NCBI RefSeq assembly: GCF_028583425.1
Contig: NC_072801.1
Location: 16,388,001 to 16,452,000, forward strand
Direction of reading: 5' to 3'
Length of the DNA stretch: 64,000 bases
Source of the DNA: Eublepharis macularius
Lineage: Eukaryota > Chordata > Lepidosauria > Squamata > Eublepharidae
The notes beneath the pieces are model-generated. The model worked only from the letters and a program-made list of their open reading frames with translations. It searched no databases and had not been told where the DNA came from. Both the position numbers and the translations under genes were made by a program. Position 1 is the stretch's first letter. Each line of letters starts with the position of its first letter. Below, piece by piece: positions 44,830-56,826 of this stretch.

Positions 44830-46590
44830 TTTTCTATTTAAGCTGAGGAACAAATTAACGCGGCAGATACTGAAGAGGCTGCAAAGTTCCTCCAAAGCAG
44901 GCGGCTAGTGATTATGAGGCTGTGGAGGAAACGGAATACTTTTAATGATTGTTTCTTTTTGTGTGCGTTTTTTAATTATAACCCAGTAAGAAGGGGGTCT
45001 CGGGGTCCCAGTAGTGCTTCTAGTAATCTCTTATATAGAGAGAAATCCCGATCGACTGGAAATTGTAGGTGCCCTTGTTGGCCTGGGGCGCCGGGAGTTG
45101 ATAGGAACTAACTGAAACATTATAGAGAAGTGAGAAAGCTTTCGAGTTCACCAGAGCTTTTCTTTTAAATTACATTTTAAAAGGAGGGCGATGATGTTGG
45201 GCATGAGAGAAAAGCAGGGCCGTGGAGACTGTCACAGCTTTAAAATGGAACAAGAGGAAGTGTGATGCAGACTTAATTAGATGAAATGTACTAGGAACAA
45301 AAATTAAGTTTGTTGTACCAAAAGATGTAGGGACAAAAATACAGCGGCCAGTTTTCCTTTGAATGTTAAAAAACCAGATATAATTCAGATCTGTCTCCAG
45401 ATACCAGTCCCTTCTAGGGCAGAGAGCAAAAGTAAAGAAAAATGTCACAGTCCTTGTATCAACAGAACTGGCACAGTAGAAGCCACCTTGGGTAGTGTTA
45501 CCTATGGTTGGGTGCCTTTTCGCCTCCATAGCAAGGTCCCATCATTAAATGCTAGGTCATTTCCTATAATTCTAGGATCCTCTTCCTGGATGGCTAAATT
45601 TGGTAATTGTTAGAAGAAACAGACGTTGCAAGAAACCATGTTGTTCAGTTACAAAGAAAAAAGTTAATGCAAATTTTGTCATTTTGCATAAACTTTTACA
45701 ATCTGGGAACCTTGATCTGAAGAATTTTTATTCAGATGTAAATCTCACCGAGTTCCTCATGATATATTCTAAACTAAGTGTGCACAGGGTTGCAGTCTTT
45801 GTAGGAGTACAATAAAATGAAACTAACATTCCACACTTATTTTGGTGTATGTAAGATATGGAGACCTGGTAGACTTTTATTTATCCTGTTTTTAGTGAAT
45901 GGTCCCAAAGCACTTGATATTGGATTGTTGAAGTGGGTGTAGAGATAGACCTGCTCAGTGCTTGAAGAAACACACATGTAAGTCACTTTGATTTTTTTTT
46001 CAAGGAAAACCTGGATCAAACTTTTTGTGGTTATATGATATTATGAACTCAGAGATCTAGGCAGTCCAGAGAAAGCTTGTAATCTACTTTCAACTCTGTC
46101 TTTGAAGTACAGTTATGTGGATGCAAGATTTAGTGGGATACCTCCTAGGAAAAACTGATATTGGCAAGTTGCTGTAGCTTTACTTGTTCTGCCATATATA
46201 AAGGGGACGGGATATAATCCAAACATAAAAACCAACAAAGCATCTCTAAAACAGAGCCCCCCACCCCCGCTTTACCTTACTTTGTTGTAGACTAGAAGCC
46301 TTAACAAAACTGCTGCTCTTCTAATAAGCTCAGCTTGGAGGAGAAATTCAGTTTGGTGTTAAAACTGCAGTCCAATTTCAAATCTTAATTTGTAGTTTTA
46401 ATCTATCTTTTGTGACTTCTCTGCATCCCAGATATTTGTAGCGTTCAGTTGATTTCTTGCTTTAGTGCAGTATTTCTGAATGTGCAGACATGGAAGAACT
46501 TCAGGGGTCAAGAGTTTTCTAAAATGTGAGACATGGCCTCATGAGAGTCATGAGTGTCTGAAGGCTACAGGCCTAACTCTCTCTAACAGC
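44830..46590. other. Intergenic or first-intron sequence, nothing recognised
   Basis: AT-rich unique-looking DNA without an identifiable repeat or coding exon. Confidence 0.4.
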
Positions 46591-46865
46591 TGCTCCTGGG
46601 TAAATCATGCAGGTTGCATGGTAGCACATTCCCCAGTGTTTGCTGCCAGACCTAGCTGCAATGAGTCCCTCAAAAGCCAAAACACTCCTGGAAAGGGCCC
46701 TGCCTCTTCCTTTTAGAAGCAGGTGCAGCTTCTATCATTAAACCCTCAATGAATTTTTTTTTAGATTTCAGATTTTTCAGCAAACCTGGCCTTTTCTGAG
46801 GTTTCTAGAAGGATCTGTCCATGGCCCCAGTCTCTGGCTTTAAGTATCCACAGATTGAACTATGT
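46590..46865. repeat. Dispersed repeat X, second copy
   Basis: GGAAAGGGCCCTGCC, then TTTAGATTTCAGATTTTTC, GCAAACCTGG and TTTAAGTATCCACAGATTG, in the same order as at 26.7 kb. Confidence 0.6.
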
Positions 46866-47607
46866 TGAGAATATAGATACATTGATGTGCTGCCCTAATA
46901 TGCATTGGACCACATGAGGAAAGCATGGTTGAGGTTTTTTACCCTTGCATTGACTGGGAAATTGAAACTGATTCTTCTGCCTCACACATCTGCTGTTTGC
47001 CTTGGAATGAAAAAAGGCAGGCGTCTCCTCCTTTTTCCTTGGTGTGTGTGTGTTGGGGGGGGGGTAGTTTTGGTTCTGCTCAGGCATTTTGTAGTGTTTC
47101 ATCTAGTTAGGCATCAAGTCTGTGTAGCACTTTTCAGTAATTCTCTGCTAGTTACGTTCAAAACAGTACTAGAATAAAAAGAAAATAGTTGTTCAAAACT
47201 GTTCCTAACCTTAAAATCACAGGACCAATTCAGAAATCAAGGCCACTTCCTCACAGGGATTTTTTGCCCACATGAAATGCAGCCCCTCCCCCAATTAAAC
47301 GTGAACATCTAAACAGTGTCACGATAAGCTCTACATCTCTTGCCTGGTCCTTTAAAAGCCCTCCTTTTTTCACCTGAGCCATGTTGTAGCTGTATTGTGT
47401 GTGTGTGTGTGGGGGGGATTCTGTGTTATGAGGGGGGGACACTTCTGATTGTTGTTGCATGTGTGGTTTCATGTAGGTATGATAAAGGAAAAGGTGAACA
47501 GTGGTGGCAACAGCGGAGGGTACCAGGAGGCTGTATATAGATGCCATTGCGGTCTCTTCCCACTGCTCTCTGTCATAGCTGTATGTGTGTAAGTTTTCAT
47601 GGTCCCA

Positions 47608-47825
47608 TCCCAGGGTTGCCAGGTCCCCTGACTCCCCCAACGGGAGTTCAGAGGCCTGGCACTTACCTTTCTACATTCATGGGTTCCTGTTCGCGTGTGT
47701 GCACGCTCCCAGCTTGCGCAATGATGGCACTTCCAGGAAGGTCAAGGGGCAGCCTGGGAGCACTCCCATGCTCACCAGGGTGCTGAATTGGCCCGCTGTG
47801 GGGTGTGGCCCGATTTCCCCACTCT
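47608..47825. repeat. Dispersed repeat W
   Basis: CCCAGGGTTGCCAGGTCCCC, GCCTGGCACTTACC, GGCACTTCCAGGAAGG. It resembles parts of the repeat at 55,015-55,448 (CTTCCGGAAGTGATG, CCTGGCAACCCTAG). Confidence 0.45.
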
Positions 47826-47920
47826 AACTGCCACACCACAGTATACCCCATTCTTTCTGCCAATAAGTGAACATTTGCTGTTTATTGCTATGAGAAATAG
47901 TAAATCACAAGTGAGGACCT

Positions 47921-48050
47921 GGGCCGTTTCCAGACGGCTTACCTGCCTCCGGAACGTTGCGCCATCTTGCGGGGAAAACGCGATATTTCGCGTTTTCCCC
48001 GCAAGATGGCGCAACGTTCCGGAGGCAGGTAAGCCGTCTCGAAACGGCCC
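47921..48050. mobile_element. Near-perfect hairpin MITE (family G), 130 bp
   Basis: Arms of about 64 bases start GGGCCGTTTCCAGACGGC and return as GCCGTCTCGAAACGGCCC, with CCGGAACGTTGCGCC and GCGGGGAAAACGCG mirrored inside. The arms differ at only about two positions. CpG content is high although the element is not in a CpG island. Confidence 0.88.
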
Positions 48051-48439
48051 TGCAAGGACTTGCAGGGGCATACAATTTCTCCCCCTCCCATGTCTTCTTT
48101 CCTTTCCCAGCTCCCCATAGCCTCTCCTCCTTTTCCTGCTTCTTTCTCTCCCTCCCACCCATCTTTGTCTTCCCTACTGTCTTCACTTTTTCCCTTCTTC
48201 CCGACAGCCTCTCCTTTATGGCCCAGTTGTGTGGTGCCGGCTGAGCTAGGCCCAGCTGTGTGGTGGGGAACCTGCAAGGACTTGTGAGGGGGGTATTCTA
48301 GTTTTCCCTTTATCCCCTTCCCTACACTATTTCCTCTTTCTCTTCTCCTGGCAGCCTCTATATGCTCACCTTTCCTTATGTCCTTCTCTCCTTGAAATCC
48401 ACCAAACAACTTACCTTTTATCTGCCCCCATCTTACCTA

Positions 48440-48672
48440 TATTTCTTAATGTACTTCATTTATATACTGCCTTTATCCACAATTGGGACCCAAAGCAGCT
48501 TACATCATTCTCCTTGCCTCCATATTACCCACAAAGCAAGCCTGAGAGGTAGGTTAGGCTGAATGTGTGTGACTGGATCAAAGCTACCCAGTGAGCTTCT
48601 GCACCAGAGTAGTAATTTGAACTTGGGTCTTCTGGATCATACTCTGAAACTCTAACCACTATACTGCATTGG
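48440..48672 (-). mobile_element. tRNA-derived SINE with LINE-like tail, antisense
   Basis: The tail side GTACTTCATTTATATACTGC and GGGACCCAAAGCAGCTTACA leads to the tRNA-like head side TCTAACCACTATACTGCATT, read on the minus strand. Confidence 0.6.
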
Positions 48673-48679
48673 CTTTTGT

Positions 48680-49105
48680 TGAGAGTGGCTGCTGTTGAAT
48701 AGTAGCAAGCATCCAGGCCTGGGTGAGTCATGCTGGTAATGTGGTAGCAATTTGCCTGGTGGTTGCTTCTGGGCCTGATCCCAATGAGTCCTCAAAGGAC
48801 TCATGGAAAGGGCCTTGTCCACTCCCTCTTCTTGTTCTGGACAGAAATCAAGCATGGAATACTGGCTGAACTGTTATGGTTGACTAGCAACAGCCACAGA
48901 GAGCATCTGATTAAATCTACAGGCTCTCCTTTTATCATTTTTGCTTTTTTAACACCCCCCCCCCCCCCCGAGTTTTTGTTCAGCTTTTTCTGCAAACCTA
49001 GGGCATTTTTCAGACGTGTAGGAAGACCCATCTTGTCCTTTCATGGTTCCAATATCTTGATTTAAATATTGTCAGATCAGGGCCACTTGGTTATTAGTAT
49101 AAGAT
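48680..49105. repeat. Dispersed repeat X, third copy
   Basis: GGAAAGGGCCTTGTCC, CAACAGCCACAGAGAGCATC, a C run, TTCTGCAAACCTAGGGCATT and GTCAGATCAGGGCCACTTGG. Confidence 0.6.
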
Positions 49106-49940
49106 ACCATTTTAATGAGTTTAATGCCTGTTCTTCATAGGCTGGCCATCGTTTGGCGATGTGACAGGGATGAAATATAGGAACAGGACAAAAGGTGCAC
49201 TGTGTCCCTAAGATCCTTGCAGTTGCGCTCTCTGCACCATGCTACACTTAACCATAATGTAACTTTAAATAGACAGGGCTTTTCCAGATTCTAATCACAG
49301 TATTAACTGATGTATTTTTTTCCTCACAAATCTGAAGATCAGTTTTTGACATGTTGTAGCAGCAGCTATGTATTTCAACAGGGTAAGTAGGTGACTGAAA
49401 AACTAAGTGTGATGGCTTGTTTCCTCCCAAAATTTAAGCTGCTGACTTTCTTTATTAGATTGTATTTTGAGTTAGCAATTACCTATTGTGCTAAGGACAA
49501 AATACAAAGTGAGCAAATACTATTATTTATAGGTGAATCAGATTTGAAAGGATTTGTAATTTTTCTGTGCAGTCTTGGTATTTCTGTAGTGTAGCATTTT
49601 AAAAGAAGTTGTAGGTGCCTGCAGTTTGATTATGTAATGGTAAGACACTATTTCCCCCACAGTGTCATCTTTCAGAAGGAACTTCGTAGCTTAGCTACTA
49701 TCTTTACATACAGTCCTTTATAAACTTTTGCTGTAGCATTCATTCATTCAAAGTACTTATCCTGACCTTCCAATAAGCTTAGGGTTACTCACTCCCCCAC
49801 CAAATTGCAACCGTGTTTGCAATATACACAAAACTATTTTGAAAAAAAATCTTTTCAGTCATACTTCTTGTACTACTTTAGAATGGCTGGGAAGGGAAAG
49901 AACAAAATCTAATGTAACATCTTTCTTTCCAGAAGAAATA
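49106..49940. other. AT-rich sequence, nothing recognised
   Basis: No gene or named repeat seen. Confidence 0.4.
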
Positions 49941-49959
49941 CCTGTTAAATCATGCCTTT

Positions 49960-50225
49960 AGAGCTACTCTGCAAGGTCCCCATGGATCCAACATTTTCTT
50001 TCATGGGGAGGCAGATATTTCTGGAGATTTGAGGGCGAAGCCTGCAGAGGAAATATAATGCCAAAGAAACAATTTTCTCCCAGGGATCTGATCTGTGTTG
50101 TCTGGAAATCAGTTGTAATTCTGGGATATCTCCAGGACCCATCTGGAGGTTGGCAATCATATGGCCTGGGGAGAGAGAGCAAGAGGAACTCAGAATTAGC
50201 CCCATTGCTTTGACAACTGGCATGC
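49960..50225. repeat. Dispersed repeat Y
   Basis: Shares TGGAAATCAGTTGTAATTCT, TCTCCAGGACCCATCTGGAG and GGTTGGCAATC with the copy at 63,040-63,222. Family not named. Confidence 0.5.
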
Positions 50226-50960
50226 CACCATCTCCAGAAACTCCTGTGTTATAAATTATTGTTAATGGAAAATATAAGGCATAAATGAAGGAAAAAGAAT
50301 CTGAGATGGTCTGGGAGTTTGCGATCGGTAACTAGAAATCTTGTGTTATTACTCACTTGATAACTTTAGTTTCATGATATAATTAGCACTCATGAATATT
50401 GTGATCATGAACCTTACAGTCACTTGACAGTACATGCCTGGTAGGGATAATGTCACGAGTACTCGGATAATGCACTTATAACGCTGTGTCAGTGTTGAGT
50501 AATTTAATCTACATACTCCACTGTTTAGCTGTTATGAGTTAAGTAGCGGTTAACATAGAAATTTAGAGGCTGTGTTGTCTGATTCACATGACACAACTTG
50601 TGTATGTATGTTTAAGGGTTGCCGAAAGAAACGGATGATGATATTTTGGCACTAGATTCTAGGAATAATCTTTAGGTGCAGCCTACAATGCCGCTCAAGG
50701 ATTGCAAGGAGGGATGCAGAGAGGGTCCTTCATGAAGCCTTCATATAGCTGGATGTTCAATAGATAGATAGGTATTACTATTGCATAAACAGAGAATTTC
50801 AGAAAACAAATATGGCTTCCACCTCTTCCCATTGCAGCAAGCCCCCAACTCCTCCCATCCCTCCATTTGTGTCTGCTGCAGATTTGGAGCTAATACCGCC
50901 TTATCTCTAACAGGAAAGCAGCACCCTCCCACCCCCAAAAATGATTTTGCAGAAGCACTT
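50226..50960. other. Unique-looking sequence, nothing recognised
   Basis: AT-rich intergenic DNA with no named feature. Confidence 0.4.
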
Positions 50961-50965
50961 GAGAC

Positions 50966-51163
50966 CAGGGCCGTTTCCAGACGGCTTACCTGCCTCTGGA
51001 ACGTTGCGCCATCTTGCGGGGAAAACGCGAAACATCGCGTTTTCTCGCGCGAGTTTTGCACAACGTCACGCAAAACTCGCGCGAGAAAACGCGATATTTC
51101 ACGTTTTCTCCGCAAGATGGCTCAACGTTCCGGAGGCAGGTAAGCCGTCTGGAAACGGCCCTG
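50966..51163. mobile_element. Hairpin MITE (family G), 198 bp
   Basis: The ends CAGGGCCGTTTCCAGACGGC and GCCGTCTGGAAACGGCCCTG are exact inverted repeats. The outer 65 bases match the 130-bp copy at 47.9 kb, and an extra inner palindrome (CTCGCGCGAGTTTTG and its complement) is present. CAGGG ends suggest the hAT superfamily. Confidence 0.88.
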
Positions 51164-51680
51164 GAAAATAATATATATTGTTTGTTGACCCTGAAGGGAC
51201 ACTTCAAACACTGGCTGGCCTGCTGGACTAGTTTTATTTAACAGTTCTTGTTTTTCATATAAACTAAGGCACCAATTACTAATTACTTGTGAATCCTGTC
51301 TGACTAGACCAGGTGTCACCAGGTAGGAAATCCTAAATTTAAACACTGTTGTAAACAGAGCAATACAAGCTGTGGGCTCATCAGCATTCGCCTAGAACTT
51401 CTAGAATGTAGTTTGGGTGTCTACAAATTTTGGCTTAGCATGATGTGGTTGTCACTCACTCTTCCTTCTCAAAGAGTGCCATATATGCCTAAGGAGAGGA
51501 GAAATGGGCATGTTCTTGTTTTGTAGCCAGTAGACATTTAAGGAAAGCAGGAAGTGGTTCAAGTCCATCTTGCAACTTCCATAACACATGCGCAGATACT
51601 TTGGAAAGGGGATGAAAGAGTTACTCTGCCTGTGTTCTACAAAATCTCCATTGAAAATTACTAATCTCTCCCCATGCCGA
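51164..51680. other. Sequence with no recognised feature
   Basis: No gene or named repeat seen. Confidence 0.4.
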
Positions 51681-51766
51681 TGTATTGTCGAAGGCTTTCA
51701 CGGCCGGAGAACGATGGTTGTTGTGGGTTTTCCGGGCTGTATTGCCGTGGTCTTGGCACTGTAGTT

Positions 51767-51812
51767 CCTGACGTTTCGCCAGCAGCTGTGGCTGGCATCT
51801 TCAGAGGTGTAG
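51767..51812 (-). ncRNA. Hammerhead-ribozyme-like motif (family A)
   Basis: The minus strand reads CTGAAGA, a GCCAGC/GCTGGC stem II, CGAAAC and GTC followed by AGG. Confidence 0.65.
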
Positions 51813-51923
51813 CACCAAAAGACCGAGATCTCTCACTGAGAGATCTCTGTCTTTTGGTGCTACACCTCTGAAGATCTCTCACTGAGAGATCTCTCACTGA
51901 GAGATCTCGGTCTTTTGGTGCTA

Positions 51924-51970
51924 CACCTCTGAAGATGCCAGCCACAGCTGCTGGCGAAACGTCAGGAACT
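51924..51970 (+). ncRNA. Hammerhead-ribozyme-like motif (family A)
   Basis: Plus-strand partner with the same intact core, ending with GTC at 51,961-51,963. Confidence 0.65.
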
Positions 51971-52527
51971 ACAGTGCCAAGACCACGGCAATACAGCCCG
52001 GAAAACCCACAACAACCATCGTTCTCCGGCCGTGAAAGCCTTCGACAATACAGTAGAAAAACTGCTTCTGGGAAGAGGAGTTTTTGTGGTGTCACATTCT
52101 CACAGCTGTTCAGTGCAACGCACAGCTACTTTCTATCCCGGATGTGCATAACCAGTTTTCCTTGGGAGATGATTGTATGCAGGAACATAATGTGTGGGTG
52201 TGTATGCTTCCACCGTTTCAAGGATGTACATCTGGACACATACTTACATGCCAATATTATGCAGTTAGCCATTATGATTTCAGGAACAGTTTTTAATGTA
52301 ACTGGTTTCTCAGAGGGGAAATAATTCATCAGCATTATTTTTTCTAAGGTAAATGTTTATCTGATTTATGAGTGAACTTTAACAAATGTATTCTCTTAGC
52401 ACTAGCAGACACAACTATTTATATGCATTTTTAAACATTTCATCTTAAGTATAGAAGGTCCATTAGCTGTGTAACAGATCTTCAGCTTTGCAAAGGACAA
52501 CATGTTTAAAAATAGTTTCATGTACGT

Positions 52528-54475
52528 AGCCATGTTGATCTGCAGTAGACCAGCGGGATTTGAGTCCAGGGGCACTTTAGAGACCAACAAGATTTTCAGG
52601 GTGTAAACTTTCAAGAATCAAAGCTCCCTTCTTCAGATACAGTGAGGAGAGACGATCCCTGAGCCTTTACATCCCAGGTAAGAGATGGGAGGGATGAAGC
52701 AAAGACAGGAGTCAGGATGTGAAGAAGCAGTGCAGATTAGAGCAGAAATTAGCATCTGCAGCGAGATAAAGATTCTATGTCTCTATTCAGTCTCGAGGTG
52801 GGATGGGGTCTATTGTTTGGAACTTGTAAATGAACTCACGTTCACAATCTCACATTGTAATCAGTCCTTGAAGCTTCTTTGAGGACAGCCACTTTTAGGT
52901 CACTAGTGGAATGTCCTGGATCGTTAAAATGTTCTTCCACTAGTTTTGGGGTGTTGTGATTTTCTTTTCTTTTTTTAAATAAAGTTTTATTTGAAAAAGA
53001 AATAGAAATGACAATAGAAAGTGCATAGAAACGTATACAGCATATACAAAGAACTACATTTGAGCTACAACAGAAAAATATATTCAAAATATGTGACAAC
53101 ACAACTTGCTTATGTAAAAGTTTTCTTCTCCCTCTCCTTGATTGCTTATGTCTAAACTTTAATAGCAATAGTTTTTAATCAGTCATCTCTTCCATAAATT
53201 ATACTCAATGTTTTTAAGGGCTCTATGTTATGATTATTCTATTTCCATATTAACTACTCTTAGTTTTTCTTAGTTTCGAGCTAGGTAATCAAAGAAATCA
53301 TTCCACTTGTTCTGGAATTCCAATATTGGTCTGTTATGCGCACAGCTAATTTAGCCATCGATGCATGTGTGTCTATCCACTCAGGCATATTAGGGCAAGC
53401 TTCTGTCTTCCATTTTGCTGCATATAGTTCTCCCACAGCTGCCACTGTATACTGAAAGAGTTCTTCTTGTTCTTTTGTAACATTACTCGTTAGAAAGTTT
53501 AATGCATATTTTCCAGATTCAACTCAAACCGCTAGTTTTTGAGCGTTGTGATTTTCAGTGTCAGATTTATGCCTATTTATTCTTTTGCGTAGGGACCGAT
53601 CTTTTTGTCAAAAGGAGAGAGTGGAAGGGCATTGCTGACAATTAATCGCATAAATAATGTTGGAAGGTGAACAAAAGAATGATATAACTAGTGTTGTTAG
53701 ATCCAGTGATTTTGTTGTGGGAGTGAATACAGGGACATAGTTGATATCTTGGTTTATTGCAAGTCTTGGTTCCGGAGACTGTGCCATGAAGTACATTATT
53801 GTGAGTGAGAAGCTGTTTAAGTTTATGGGCTGTCTGTGGGCAAGAAAAGGTTTGCCTCCCAATGCTTGTGAGCGAAAAGTATCCTTGTATAACATAGGTT
53901 GCAAGGCACTGATGATGTGTTGAACTGGTTGAGCTGAGATCTGAATATGATGACCACCAGTGGTGTTCTGTTGTTATTTCAATTGGGCCTATCTTGTAGC
54001 AAGTTATCACTTGGTATCATTCTGGCTTTGTTGATCTGTTTCCTTACTACATCAGGTGAATATTGTAGTTCCAAAAATATCTGTTGTAGATCCTGCAGGT
54101 GACAATCTCTGTCAGAGGGATTGGAACCGATGCAGCTGTAACATAGCGCTTGGTTGCAGAGGAGGGATTGTTTGGTGTGTTTAGGATAGTGACCGAAGGC
54201 ATGTAAATATGTTTGCTGATCAGTAGGTTTCCAGTATAATGTGGCTTTTAAGGTTCTGTCATGTATTTGTACAGTGGTGTCTAGAAAATGTACTTCCTGT
54301 GTAGATTGATTCATGGTCATATTGATGGTGGGGTGGAAGTTGCTGAAGGCCTGGTGCAATTCCTCCAGTGCTTCTTGCCCATGTGGAGTGTCCATATAGA
54401 TTTGTTCCTGTATGTGTGTGGGTAATTCCTTCAATCCTACTATGTTCCATTTGGTATTCTTGAACAGGGTCTGAG
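52528..54475 (-). mobile_element. Second Penelope-like element (RT thumb, GIY-YIG, family B end), 5' truncated
   Basis: Minus-strand pieces in order: MDTPHGQEALEELHQAFSNF and HFLDTTVQIHDRTLKATLYW (end of the RT domain); a linker; CQQCP and SLRKRINRHKSDTENHN of a GIY-YIG nuclease; EEHFNDPGHSTSDLKVAVL; then the family B terminal repeat at 52,528-52,640. This links family B ends to a GIY-YIG Penelope-like element of a different clade from the one at 11.7-14.3 kb. It is broken in several places and interrupted by a LINE. Confidence 0.78.
52953..53556 (-). mobile_element. L1-like LINE 3' fragment inserted in the Penelope-like element
   Basis: The insert is 52,965-53,544, flanked by GTTGTGATTTTC at 52,953-52,964 and 53,545-53,556. 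On the minus strand it ends with AATAAA and an A-rich tail next to the duplication. Its body reads like the end of an L1-type ORF2 (PNMPEWIDTHASMAKLAVRI). It is a 5'-truncated copy from target-primed insertion. Confidence 0.75.
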
Positions 54476-55014
54476 GTTAATTGTTCGTAGAAAGTACAAA
54501 ATATATTTACAAAATAACTCTTCACAGCTTCTTTTAATTCTCTTTACTTGCAACACTCTCTTCAAATAGGTACTCAAGGCATTTCACCTTTCCCCAAATT
54601 AGCTTGGTTTAAGTTACTGCATTTTAGGTCAATTGCAAACACACAGACACACACCCCTGGTCTGTATCTTTCTTCTCTGATCAGCAAAGTTTGAAACCCT
54701 CGTCCAGATTAAGTGGCTGTTCCACAGCAGAAGAGCTGCTGAAGTTTGAGTAAGGCTCCTTTTGATTGGAGAAAAGTTTCATACAGGATACAGGCCATTA
54801 ACTCTAAACTGCTTTAAAATAAATCAATTCATGTCACTTTGACTTAAAGCTGCATTGTGTATAAATATTAGCCAAGCATGATTCCACTGACTGTAGCATA
54901 AAATTCAACTGATACTTTTGTAATGGCAGACCACTTTTAAGCCTTTGAGGGGTTCATCTCAAGTGTGAGAAAAAAATAGTTCTGAAGCATAATGCATCAC
55001 ACTGGATTAACCAT
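54476..55014. other. Sequence with no recognised feature
   Basis: Contains a short CA-rich run near 54,640. Otherwise nothing recognised. Confidence 0.4.
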
Positions 55015-55448
55015 GAAAACTAGGCTCGCCGGGTACCTGCCAATGGCAGGCAAACTCAGTGATTTTCCCCTCTGCCTGCGGATTGCTGGCAATTGGTGAG
55101 AGGTGGCAAGCTGCCTGGTGATCTTCTGCCACCAGGAGGCAACCTGGGCAAACAGGCAGTGTGCACACCCCAGCAGGCGTGATGACATCACTTCCGGAAG
55201 TGATGTTATTGTGTTGACTGCAGGAGTACTTCTGAATTTTGCACAGAGGTGATTTCTGCCCCAAACAGGCCAATTCATAAAGAATCAGCCCTGCATGAAA
55301 TATGGGAGTACTCCACTATTCAATGCGATGCTATCACTTCCAGAAGTGGTCTCATCGCACCCTTGCCAGGAGTGTGCATTCATGAAGGGTGAAGCCTGGT
55401 AAGTACTGGCTCCCTCTCACTGGTTGCCAAGAAGACCTGGCAACCCTA
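55015..55448. repeat. Dispersed repeat W, longer copy
   Basis: GATGACATCACTTCCGGAAG and GATGCTATCACTTCCAGAAG, with CTGGCAACCCTAG at its end. Parts occur at 47.6 kb. Confidence 0.45.
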
Positions 55449-55548
55449 GTGAAAACTAATATTTTCAATATCATAAAAACCCAAATTGGGATCCATGGAT
55501 ATTTGCAGCAGAAGTATAGTTAGGGCAGACACGATGAAAGACAAAGGT

Positions 55549-55797
55549 TCGGTGCAGTGGTTAAGAGCCTGAGACTCTAATCTGGAGAGCCGGGTTTAAT
55601 TCCCCACTCCTCCACTTGAAGTCAGCTGGGTGACCTTGGGCTAGTCACAGCTCTCTGGAGCTCTCTCAGCCCCACCCACCTCACAGGGTGTTTTGTTGTG
55701 GTGATAATAATGACATACTTTATAAACTGCTCTGAGTGGGCATTAAGGTGTCCTGAAGGGCGATATATAAATTGAATGTTGTTGTTGTTGTTGTTTT
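55549..55797 (+). mobile_element. Sauria SINE (Bov-B tail)
   Basis: The head GTGCAGTGGTTAAGAGCCTG, GGGTTTAATTCCCCACTCCT, the body CAGGGTGTTTTGTTGTGGTG and the tail GGGCGATATATAAATTGAAT with (GTT)n. Confidence 0.9.
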
Positions 55798-56075
55798 ATT
55801 CTCTTTGCTCCCAACCCCCCCCCCCCTTTATCTAGCCCTACTATTGCTTTTTCCAGTCCTTTCACAAGCTATTCCTGCAAAGGGTTTGAAGTCTACTCTT
55901 GGTAGGGAGCCTATCTTATCTTCCATCCCCTATGAGGTTCCCTGGACATTCATGGTAGACATTTTCTTTGCATCTAGATATGCTATGCAGATTTTCATGG
56001 CTTTTACATTTCTTTAGTTTAGAACCTCATATGTGATCTGTTGAAAGCCAGTACTGTGGAAACAGTTCACTAACC

Positions 56076-56278
56076 GGCCGATTCCAGACAGCCCTCTGCA
56101 ATCCGAAACGTCACGCGTTGTCACGCGTCGTCGCGCGGAAAACACGAAATATCGCGTTTTCTCGCGAGAGTTTTGCGCGAGGTCGCGCAAAACTCGCACA
56201 AGAAAACACGATATTTTGCATTTTCCACGCAACGACGCACGACGTTTCAGATTGCAGAGGGCCGTCTGGAATCGGCCC
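56076..56278. mobile_element. Hairpin MITE (family G-prime), 203 bp
   Basis: The ends GGCCGATTCCAGACAGCCCT and AGGGCCGTCTGGAATCGGCC are inverted. Interior CpG-rich arms (GAAACGTCACGCG, GCGTTTTCTCGCGAGAG) pair across. The ends match family G at GGCCGnTTCCAGACnGCC. Confidence 0.85.
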
Positions 56279-56826
56279 AGGTATTCTTGGTATTTCTGTG
56301 GTTGTGATGTGATTGCAACATCTCCTGTAGCAATTTCTAAGTCTTCTTTGCACATATTCCACAAATGCTGCTCGTGGCTATGATTCAGTGTTCACATGGA
56401 AGCTATTTCATTCAGATCTTATGACTACTAGTTTCCCTCTGAAGTTGAGAACAATGTAGAAGTGACACTGGGAGACTGTTTTGAAAGCTTCTCCTGCACG
56501 TGCAAATCTCATGCAATTCTGTGCCTCAAGCCTGCCTAGTATTCATGTTATTGCACAGGAACTTTCCACAAGGCATAGGATAATTTAAAGCCTTGTTAAT
56601 GACACTTCCCTAGCACACATTTTAATATCAATAGTGTGATGTTCCTTGTACGCGAGGAATTCTTTTTTAATTTTCCAAGAACTAAAACCATCTCCATAGT
56701 AATTGGGCATCCCTTTTATTTCTTCCTGTGCTGATCATATCTTCAGGGAACTTTTATGCGTTTACATGGATATCAATGAATGGGAACAAGGTCGTGGGGA
56801 ACAAGTATATGCTGGGGGCTGTTCCC

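Larger units (their letters stand above)
51681..52052. mobile_element. Penelope-like terminal repeats (family A), head-to-head pair
   Basis: The left arm begins TGTATTGTCGAAGGCTTTCA and the right arm ends with its exact complement. Both carry hammerhead-like cores (51,767-51,812 minus; 51,924-51,970 plus). Between them GATCTCTCACTGAGA motifs are repeated several times, from local duplication at the centre. No coding sequence is present. Confidence 0.85.
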
